Shown: one piece after another, positions 57,548 to 64,000 of the stretch
Layout of the letters: each line of letters opens with the position of its first letter
Numbering within the stretch: the first letter of the stretch is position 1
Assembly (NCBI RefSeq): GCF_024297145.1
Contig: NZ_JANCTC010000016.1
Coordinates: 40,458-104,457 of the forward strand
Length of the DNA stretch: 64,000 nucleotides
Source of the DNA: Mesorhizobium sp. LMG 17147
Lineage (GTDB): Bacteria; Pseudomonadota; Alphaproteobacteria; Rhizobiales; Rhizobiaceae
Reading direction: 5' to 3'
Program-made: the position numbers and the translations under genes
The notes under the pieces: model-generated
What the model saw: only the letters and a program-made list of their open reading frames with translations
What the model was told of the DNA's origin: nothing
Databases searched by the model: none

Positions 57548-58658
57548 TATCGCAGTTGCCGCACCGGTCGTCGGCCGATCCCTGTGGGGTGACGCCTGGG
57601 CGCGCCTCAAGGCCAATCGCGCGGCCATGTTCAGTCTGTATTACCTTGCCTTCATCACCGTCATCAGTGTGTTTGGGCCCTATTTCGTGCCGCACCAGTA
57701 TACCACCATCTATGCCGACTATGTGCGCACGCCGCCGAGCTTCTCCGCCTATCCGCAGGCCGACATGATCGAAGGCGCTCTCGATGAGGCGATCAGGCGT
57801 ATGCGCGTCGACATCAAGGATTGGCGGCAGGAGGGCAGCCGTGTGTTCGTTACCGTCAGATCGTCCAAGCCGATCGACGACCGCAACATTCGCTACCTTG
57901 ATCGTTCCGATACCTTCGATGACACAAAGATCGAGAGCAAATCGCCGGATGGTCTCGAAATGGTGATGAGTGCCTCGATCAAGCAGCAATATTTCCTGTT
58001 CGGTACCGACAACACCGGCCGCGATCTGCTGTCGCGAACGCTGATGGCCGGGCGCATATCGCTGGCCATCGGATTGCTTGCCGGCATTGTGGCCGTGGTC
58101 ATCGGCGTGCTCTACGGCGCCACCGCCGGCCTTGCCGGCGGCAGGGTCGACGAGGTGATGATGCGTGTCGTCGACGTGCTTTATTCTTTGCCGTTCATCT
58201 TCTTCGTCATCATGCTGGTGGTGTTTTTCGGCAGGAACTTCGTGCTAATGTTCCTGGCCGTCGGCGCGGTGCTGTGGCTCGACATGGCGCGCATCGTGCG
58301 CGGACAGGCGCTGTCGATCCGCCGGCAGGAATATGTCCAGGCGGCGGAGGCGATGGGCGTCGGACAGCGTGGCATTTTGCTGCGCCACGTCATCCCCAAT
58401 TTGCTCGGGCCGGTGGTGATCTACATGACGCTGCTGGTGCCGCAGGTCATCATCCTGGAAAGCTTCCTGTCGTTCCTCGGGCTCGGCGTCCAAGAGCCGA
58501 TGACAAGCTGGGGCGTGCTGATCTCGGTCGGCGCCCAGAACATCGGCTCGGCCAACTGGCTGCTTTTGTTCCCGGCCTTCTTTCTCGTCTCGACGTTGTT
58601 CGCGTTGAATTTCGTCGGCGACGGCCTGCGTGACGCGCTCGACCCGAAGGATCGCTGA
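57540..58658 (+). CDS. oppC: Oligopeptide ABC transporter permease OppC
   Basis: 372 residues. A first membrane helix (FSLYYLAFITVISVFG) is followed by an extracytoplasmic insert of about 90 residues (QADMIEGALDEAIRRMRVDI and onwards), then the hallmark YFLFGTDNTGRDLLSRTLMA and the permease domain. Coupling loop: EYVQAAEAMGVGQRGILLRH. Near the end, FLGLGVQEPMTSWGVLI is typical. ATG at 57540 is chosen over an upstream in-frame start at 57513. Next to the ATPase gene, 3 bp away. Confidence 0.9.
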   Translation: MTDIAVAAPVVGRSLWGDAWARLKANRAAMFSLYYLAFITVISVFGPYFVPHQYTTIYADYVRTPPSFSAYPQADMIEGALDEAIRRMRVDIKDWRQEGSRVFVTVRSSKPIDDRNIRYLDRSDTFDDTKIESKSPDGLEMVMSASIKQQYFLFGTDNTGRDLLSRTLMAGRISLAIGLLAGIVAVVIGVLYGATAGLAGGRVDEVMMRVVDVLYSLPFIFFVIMLVVFFGRNFVLMFLAVGAVLWLDMARIVRGQALSIRRQEYVQAAEAMGVGQRGILLRHVIPNLLGPVVIYMTLLVPQVIILESFLSFLGLGVQEPMTSWGVLISVGAQNIGSANWLLLFPAFFLVSTLFALNFVGDGLRDALDPKDR

Positions 58659-58661
58659 GAG

Positions 58662-60281
58662 ATGGCTGCTTCAGAAACCATCCTCAGCGTCAAGGACCTT
58701 CGGGTCCGCTTCCGCACCCTCGACGGTGTGGTGGAGGCGGTGAAGGGCATCAATATCCACGTCAAATCAGGCGAGACCGTCGCCGTCGTCGGCGAATCCG
58801 GTTCCGGCAAGAGCCAGACGATGATGGCGGCGATGAGCCTGCTCGCCTCGAACGGCGAGGCCACCGGCACCGTCGATTATCGCGGCCGCAATCTTTTGAC
58901 CTTGAGCAAGCCCGAGCTCAACAAGATCCGCGGCCGCAAGATCAGCATGATCTTCCAGGAGCCGATGACTTCGCTCGACCCGCTCTATTCGATCGGCAAC
59001 CAGTTGATCGAGCCGATCCGCAAGCATCGCGGGCTGGGCGCCGCGGCGGCGCGCGAGGAGGCGCTCAAGCTGCTGCGGCTGGTCCATATTCCCGATCCGG
59101 AGCGGCGGATGAAATCCTATCCGCACGAGTTGTCGGGCGGTCAGCGCCAGCGCGTCATGATCGCCATGGCGCTGGCCAACGACCCCGACATATTGATCGC
59201 CGACGAGCCGACGACCGCGCTCGACGTCACCATCCAGGCACAGATCCTCATGCTGCTCGCCGAATTGCAGCGCAAGCTCGGCATGGCGATCGTCTTCATC
59301 ACCCACGACCTCGGCATCGTCCGGCGCTTTGCCGATCGGGTCTATGTGATGCGCTATGGCGAGGTGGTCGAGGAGGGCGAAGCGGAAGCGATCTTCGCCA
59401 ACCCGCAGCACGCCTACACCAAGATGCTACTTGCCGCCGAACCGACCGGCACCAAGGCGCCGCCGCCGCCGAATGCCCCTGTCCTGCTTGAAGGCAGGAA
59501 CGTCGAGGTGACCTTCAAGATCGGCGGCGGATTCCTTGGCGGCGAGCCGCTGCTGCTGCGCGCCGTCGATCGCATTTCGATACGGCTGAAGCGCAACCAG
59601 ACGATCGGCATCGTCGGCGAATCCGGCTCGGGAAAATCGACGCTCGGCCGCGCCTTGCTGCGGCTCCTGCCCAGCGACGGCATCATCCGGCTTGGCGACC
59701 GCGACATTTCCCACGCCGACCGCCAGGCAATGCGGCCGCTGCGGCGCGAATTACAGCTGGTCTTCCAGGATCCATTCGGCTCGCTGTCGCCACGCATGAC
59801 CGTCGGCCAGATAATCACCGAAGGGCTTCTGGTCCACGAGCCCAATCTGTCGGGCAGGCAGCGCGATCTCCGCGCGGTCGACGCCTTGCTCGAAGTCGGG
59901 CTCGACCCGAACACGCGTAACCGCTATCCGCATGAATTCTCCGGCGGTCAGCGGCAGCGCATCGCAATTGCGCGCGCCATGATACTGAAGCCTAAAGTGG
60001 TGGTGCTGGACGAGCCGACCTCGGCGCTGGACCGCTCCGTGCAGAAGCAGATCGTCGAATTGCTGCGCAAGCTGCAGGCCGACCACGAGCTGTCCTATCT
60101 GTTCATCAGCCACGATCTCGCCGTCGTGCGCGCCATGGCCGACTACATCATCGTCATGAAACAGGGCAAGATCGTCGAGGAGGGACCGGCCGAGGCGATC
60201 TTCAGCAATCCGCAGGCAACCTACACACAGACACTGATGGCCGCGGCCATCGATGTCACGCGATTTCGTCTGAGTGCATAG
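58662..60281 (+). CDS. Fused double ABC ATPase (OppD-OppF type)
   Basis: 539 residues with two ATPase domains. Domain 1: Walker A GESGSGKSQ, signature LSGGQRQRV, Walker B ILIADEPTTALD, H-loop ITHDLGI. Domain 2: Walker A GESGSGKST, signature FSGGQRQRI, Walker B VVVLDEPTSALD, H-loop ISHDLAV. Both look catalytically complete. It powers OppB/OppC. The gene ends at 60281, overlapping by 26 bp the end of the convergent integrase relic; the C-terminal residues RFRLSA may therefore have been altered by the integration or deletion event. Confidence 0.9.
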   Translation: MAASETILSVKDLRVRFRTLDGVVEAVKGINIHVKSGETVAVVGESGSGKSQTMMAAMSLLASNGEATGTVDYRGRNLLTLSKPELNKIRGRKISMIFQEPMTSLDPLYSIGNQLIEPIRKHRGLGAAAAREEALKLLRLVHIPDPERRMKSYPHELSGGQRQRVMIAMALANDPDILIADEPTTALDVTIQAQILMLLAELQRKLGMAIVFITHDLGIVRRFADRVYVMRYGEVVEEGEAEAIFANPQHAYTKMLLAAEPTGTKAPPPPNAPVLLEGRNVEVTFKIGGGFLGGEPLLLRAVDRISIRLKRNQTIGIVGESGSGKSTLGRALLRLLPSDGIIRLGDRDISHADRQAMRPLRRELQLVFQDPFGSLSPRMTVGQIITEGLLVHEPNLSGRQRDLRAVDALLEVGLDPNTRNRYPHEFSGGQRQRIAIARAMILKPKVVVLDEPTSALDRSVQKQIVELLRKLQADHELSYLFISHDLAVVRAMADYIIVMKQGKIVEEGPAEAIFSNPQATYTQTLMAAAIDVTRFRLSA

Positions 60282-61281
60282 CCTTGCTGGCGATCCGCCA
60301 CATGTCGACGTCGCATAGCACAGGCCACATGGCGCGGGTGTAGCGAAGCACATTCGGGGTGACATCGTCGCCGAGCCCGGCTTCCACGCGGCAGGTGCGG
60401 AACGCCTTCCCGATGCGCTTTGTCGGTTCGCCCAGGCTGTCAGGGACGACCGGCCCGCAGTCGCAATCGATGCGCTTCCAGCGGCGCATATGGGCGATCA
60501 GCCGGGACGGCAGTTGCGCCGGCGGACGCCATTTCTTGCTTTTTTTCGCGTGCTGATCTTTGCAATAGAGCACGCCGCGGCCAAGGTCTGGCCAAGCTCC
60601 TGCGGCCTCGCCATCCCAATTGAGTTCCAGGATTGAACGATGTCGGCAGCCCGTGTAGAGCCCCACAATGATGAACCGGCAGAGATGAGCGTACTGACCA
60701 TGCTTCCGGCGCAGCCGCAATGCCGCGCGCAGCAGTCCCGCTGCTTCCTCGCGCGTCAGCCAGCGCTCGCGCGCTGCTGGTTTGTCTGGCAAGGTGACGG
60801 ACGGCTTCGGATCGAGACCGTATTCCTTGGCCCAAAAGTTGATCGCCGAGCGGAGGTCCTCAAGATCGCGACGCGGGCCTGATGTAAAGTCTTTGTCTTG
60901 CCACGCCGGGAGTAACGCACGGCGGGTCTCCATCGCGGCGGCGTTGAGCTTGGCGATTCGTTCACGCTCTACCCGATTGCGCTCGCGCGAACGGTGCGCG
61001 ACGTAGGCGCGGCAGCGATCTTCATTGATGCTGGCGACCGGTTCGGGGCCGAAGAATTCGTTCAGAAAACGCATCCTGGCGAGAAATTCCTTGCGACCGG
61101 CAATCTTGGCCTGGCGTGCTTCGGTGTAGGCGGCGAGGATGTCACCGACAGTCAGGCGGCGGGCATTGGCCATGGAGATCGGGGGCTGATATTTGCCGGC
61201 GGCCGCAGGCCCGAGTTGAGGGGGCAGCCTACCTGCGGCGCTAGACACTGCCCCCATGTGGGCATGATGATGGGTCGTCAC
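60256..61281 (-). pseudogene. Degenerate tyrosine recombinase (integrase), truncated at the active site
   Basis: About 341 residues from GTG 61281 (an ATG at 61173 is also possible). It has an N-terminal core-binding part (LTVGDILAAYTEARQAKIAG) and a catalytic domain with the first arginine in GLYTGCRHRSILELNW. The second box, normally H-X2-R-H-T, reads TPNVLRYTRAMW, so His is replaced by Asn and the next His by Tyr. The final Gly-His and the nucleophilic Tyr box are missing, because the frame ends with an unrelated SKAMHSDEIA. It should be inactive. It lies 489 bp from a tRNA gene, the usual target of such enzymes. Confidence 0.72.
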
Positions 61282-61769
61282 GATGGTCCCCTTTTTCGCT
61301 ACGAACTTCTTCGTCCTGCGGACGGGGATCACTAGAAGAGGCAACAAGACCGGCTTTGCAACAAGCAAAATGGGCGATAGTGCCGTGAGATGCAAAGACT
61401 TGCGAAATGCGGCGCAGAATAGCACCGGCTTGGCTTTCCCGCCGGACGACGAGGTGAATTCCCGGAGGTAGCTGACAGCCGCATCAAAATGCTGGCTCAG
61501 GCTATCCCATGTTCCGGCTGCAACTGAGTTGTAATTCTCACGCCGGCTTTGACGGGACGACTTGGCATTTCGAAGCGGGGGAGGTTTCCGGTGCCTTGAA
61601 AATCTCGCTTTTTTTCGGTGACGAACATGCCGCGATTCGATGCCACTGCGGGCACCGCGTAGCCCCTCGGCCGAACCTCTTTTTGTCGAATGTACAGGCG
61701 CAACTTGCAAGAGCCCTTACGAGCCCTGAGCCATCTCTCCCGGATGGACCGGAGCGGACCTGTTTTTTC
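61282..61769. other. Intergenic stretch between integrase relic and tRNA-Pro
   Basis: About 490 bp. Open frames exist on both strands but lack starts with ribosome sites and family likeness. No second copy of the tRNA 3' end was noticed here. Confidence 0.45.
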
Positions 61770-61846
61770 TGGTCGGAGTGGCAGGATTTGAACCTGCGAC
61801 CCCATCGTCCCGAACGATGTGCGCTACCAGGCTGCGCTACACTCCG
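61770..61846 (-). tRNA. tRNA-Pro (anticodon CGG)
   Basis: 77 nt on the minus strand including an encoded CCA end. The acceptor arms CGGAGTG and CACTCCG pair fully. The D-arm region is TAGCGCAGCCTGGTAGCGCA, the anticodon loop is TTCGGGA between CATCG and CGATG (anticodon CGG), and the T-arm contains GGTTCAAATCC. All standard invariant bases are present. Confidence 0.95.
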
Positions 61847-62045
61847 CGACCAGACCGCGGGCTTATAGCCGCCGAGTTTGGTTACTGCAAGCGCCAATGG
61901 CAGCGCTTCCGTCGCATTTCTTTCGCTTTCGCCGTCACGTCATACAGGTTTCAGTTTGCTGTCGCACAAACACGGCTTAAAGGCTTCTGGGTAACCGTCG
62001 CCTTGCCTCGAAGCACCTGATTCAGCCCGCCTGGAGTTAATAGCC

Positions 62046-63566
62046 GTGTCGATGAAGATCGTTAGCGATGTCAGACCAAACACTTTTGAGTTTGAAACCT
62101 CGGCGCTGATCAAGCCGTCCGGGTTTCGCGAATATGATGCGCGCTGGTGGTTCGGCCATCCCGGCTCGAACGAAACGCCGGAACTCAATCTGATCGGCGT
62201 CCAGGCGCTCGGCATGGGGCTCGGCACGCTGATCCGTCGCGTGGGTGCCGGGCCCGACATCGTCACCGGTCACGATTTTCGCTCCTATTCGCTCGCCATA
62301 AAGCTGGCGCTGGTTTCCGGGCTGATGGCGGCCGGCGCACGGGTCAAGGATGTCGGACTGGCCCTGTCGCCGATGGCTTATTTCGCCCAGTTCGCGCTAG
62401 ACACGCCGTCCGTCGCCATGGTCACTGCCTCGCACAACGAGAATGGCTGGACCGGCGTCAAGATGGGCGCGGCGCGCCCGCTGACTTTTGGTCCGGAGGA
62501 GATGAGTGCGTTGAAGGCGATCGTGCTGTCCGGCGATTTCGATCTTGTAGGTGGCGGCTCCTATGACTTCGTTGCGGACTTCCGCAAAACCTACCTTGAC
62601 GATCTGACAGCGGGAAAGCGTATCTCGAGGAAGCTCAAGGTGGTGGCCGCTTGCGGCAACGGCACCGCTGGGGCTTTCGCTCCCGAGGCACTGGAAAGGA
62701 TCGGCTGCGAGGTGATCCCGCTCGACGTCGAGCTCGATCATACGTTTCCCAATTACAATCCCAACCCCGAAGACATGCAGATGCTGCACGCCATTCGCGA
62801 CAAGGTGCTGGAAACGGGCGCCGATGTCGGGCTCGGTTTCGACGGCGACGGCGATCGCTGCGGCGTGGTCGACAATGAAGGCAACGAGATTTTTGCCGAC
62901 AAGGTCGGCGTCATGCTGGCGCGCGACATTTCACACCTCTATCCCGGCTCGACTTTCGTCGTCGACGTCAAGTCGACCGGATTGTTCATGACTGACAAGG
63001 TGTTGCGGGAAAATGGGGCGGTCACCGACTATTGGAAAACCGGTCACTCCTATATCAAACGGCGCGTCGCCGAACTCGGCGCCGCCGCCGGTTTCGAGAA
63101 ATCGGGCCATTTCTTCTTCAATCCGCCGATCGGCCGCGGCTATGACGATGGCCTGGTAACGGCCATCGCCATATGCCAGATGCTGGATCGCAGCCCGCAA
63201 AGCAGCATGGCCGATCTCTACCGCGATCTGCCGCTGACCTTCGGCACGCCGACCATGTCGCCACACTGCGCCGACGAGCTCAAATACGGCGTCGTCGAGC
63301 GCGTTGTAGGCGATTTTCGCAAGATGAAGAACGACGGCGCGGTCTTCGCCGGCCAGAAGATCGCCGAACTGATCACCGTCAACGGCGTCAGGGTCGTGGC
63401 GGAGGATGGTACCTGGGGGCTGGTGCGGGCATCATCGAACAAGCCGGAGCTTGTGGTGGTGGTGGAGAGCCCGGTATCATCCGAGCGGCGCCGGCAGATG
63501 TTCGAAGCCGTCGATGCGGTGCTGCGCCGCAGCCCCGAAGTCGGCGTCTACAACCAGACCTTTTGA
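62046..63566 (+). CDS. noeK: Phosphomannomutase (NoeK-like)
   Basis: 506 residues of the alpha-D-phosphohexomutase family. It converts mannose-6-phosphate to mannose-1-phosphate, towards GDP-mannose for surface polysaccharide or nodulation-factor sugars. The phosphoserine loop is AMVTASHNENGWTGVKMG, the metal loop LGFDGDGDRCGVV, the sugar-binding loop FEKSGHFFFNPP, and the phosphate loop near RASSNKPELVVVVES. GTG at 62046 has GGAG nine bases upstream; an ATG at 62052 is less well placed. The symbol rests on resemblance to rhizobial NoeK and on the following gene. Confidence 0.85.
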   Translation: MSMKIVSDVRPNTFEFETSALIKPSGFREYDARWWFGHPGSNETPELNLIGVQALGMGLGTLIRRVGAGPDIVTGHDFRSYSLAIKLALVSGLMAAGARVKDVGLALSPMAYFAQFALDTPSVAMVTASHNENGWTGVKMGAARPLTFGPEEMSALKAIVLSGDFDLVGGGSYDFVADFRKTYLDDLTAGKRISRKLKVVAACGNGTAGAFAPEALERIGCEVIPLDVELDHTFPNYNPNPEDMQMLHAIRDKVLETGADVGLGFDGDGDRCGVVDNEGNEIFADKVGVMLARDISHLYPGSTFVVDVKSTGLFMTDKVLRENGAVTDYWKTGHSYIKRRVAELGAAAGFEKSGHFFFNPPIGRGYDDGLVTAIAICQMLDRSPQSSMADLYRDLPLTFGTPTMSPHCADELKYGVVERVVGDFRKMKNDGAVFAGQKIAELITVNGVRVVAEDGTWGLVRASSNKPELVVVVESPVSSERRRQMFEAVDAVLRRSPEVGVYNQTF

Positions 63567-63581
63567 GCGGGGCTCGTCTTC

Positions 63582-64000
63582 ATGACCGAACGGATCGTCA
63601 GTTTTGTGATGAGTGGCGGCGTCGGCTCGCGGCTGTGGCCGCTGTCGCGCGAGGATAATCCCAAGCAGTTCCATGATTTCTCCGGCGACGGCTCGATGCT
63701 GGCCAAGACGCTGCGGCGGCTGACCGCACGGCCGGAGGGCGAAACGCCGGTCTTCCTGATTGCCTCGGAAAGGCACGCCGACCGCGTTCATGCCGATATT
63801 GCCGGTCACGAGCTTTCCGGCGGCGGCCCGTTGTTCGAGCCCACCGGCCGCAACACTGCCGCGGCCGTTGCCTTGGCAAGCCTGCGCACCTTGTCGGAAT
63901 TCGGCGACAGCCTGGTGCTGGTGGTGCCCTCCGACCACGAGATCGCGACGGCGCAGCAATTCTGGCAGAGCGTCGAAGCCGGCACCGCGGCGGCGCGCGA
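63582..64000 (+). CDS. noeJ: Mannose-1-phosphate guanylyltransferase (NoeJ/ManC-like), cut by the window end
   Basis: The first 139 codons are in the window. The nucleotidyltransferase signature reads VMSGGVGSRLWPLSREDNPK, followed by KQFHDFSGDGSMLAKTLRRL, then FEPTGRNTAAAVALASL and VLVVPSDHEIA, all characteristic of GDP-mannose pyrophosphorylases. It makes GDP-mannose from the product of the gene 15 bp upstream. ATG at 63582. The C-terminal part, where many ManC proteins carry a phosphomannose isomerase domain, is outside the window. Confidence 0.9.
   Translation, partial: MTERIVSFVMSGGVGSRLWPLSREDNPKQFHDFSGDGSMLAKTLRRLTARPEGETPVFLIASERHADRVHADIAGHELSGGGPLFEPTGRNTAAAVALASLRTLSEFGDSLVLVVPSDHEIATAQQFWQSVEAGTAAAR

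Noticed and set aside
61509..61897. Open frames on both strands over the tRNA-Pro gene
   Set aside because: They read through the tRNA and have no protein resemblance.
1..64000. CRISPR arrays, rRNA genes, complete insertion sequences or prophage
   Set aside because: No regularly spaced repeats, rRNA sequence or intact transposase was seen anywhere in the window.

Overview
The window reads as chromosomal DNA of a GC-rich alphaproteobacterium of the Rhizobiales, most likely Mesorhizobium or a close relative. The grounds are the glgP-glgB-glgC-glgA-pgm-glgX gene order, a fructose ABC transporter of the FrcBCA type, NoeK/NoeJ-like GDP-mannose genes, many solute-binding-protein ABC operons, and a ROSE-type RNA thermometer in front of a small heat-shock gene. 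No database search was possible, so the taxon is an inference.

Region by region. (1) 1-5.1 kb: a GntR-type regulator with two DNA-binding domains faces a sugar ABC transporter (permease, ATPase, binding protein) and a sugar/polyol dehydrogenase broken by two frameshifts. (2) 5.4-7.8 kb: a decay zone with a VapB whose VapC is destroyed, an intact antitoxin/PIN-toxin pair, and a LysR stub. (3) 7.9-14.7 kb: a catabolic and uptake operon with a COG2159 hydrolase/decarboxylase, a Rieske ferredoxin, a Tat-exported binding protein, two permeases and a fused double ATPase. (4) 14.9-27.1 kb: a proteostasis block containing an isoaspartyl methyltransferase, FtsH, a Crp-type regulator, KaiB-KaiC-histidine kinase, a heat-shock operon (two Hsp20, a complex I NDUFS4-like protein, an RNA polymerase omega-like protein, an SPW membrane protein) and DegP. 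About 215 bp at the end of the methyltransferase gene recurs as a degenerate direct repeat just beyond DegP, so the two copies bracket FtsH-to-DegP. (5) 27.0-31.9 kb: gene relics (GST, isocitrate/isopropylmalate dehydrogenase type, VapC), two phospholipid genes, a Xre-RES toxin-antitoxin pair and a luciferase-like monooxygenase. (6) 31.9-39.1 kb: an aminotransferase, then a ROK regulator/mutarotase/sugar kinase operon facing frcBCA. (7) 39.3-52.2 kb: a complete glycogen synthesis and breakdown operon ending in an alpha-glucosidase. (8) 52.2-54.5 kb: TadE/TadG-type secreted pilus-like proteins. (9) 54.9-60.3 kb: an oligopeptide-type ABC operon. (10) 60.3-64 kb: a degenerate tyrosine recombinase beside tRNA-Pro(CGG), then phosphomannomutase and the start of mannose-1-phosphate guanylyltransferase.

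How the parts work together. Fructose brought in by FrcBCA and phosphorylated by the linked kinase can feed hexose phosphates to Pgm and GlgC, and so to the glycogen operon that follows on the same strand. The 15-27 kb block joins protein repair, membrane and periplasmic proteolysis, small chaperones, a KaiC timer and possible RNA polymerase and respiratory-chain accessory proteins. It resembles in content, but not in order, the transmissible heat-resistance loci of other Proteobacteria, and it is the most interesting part of the window.
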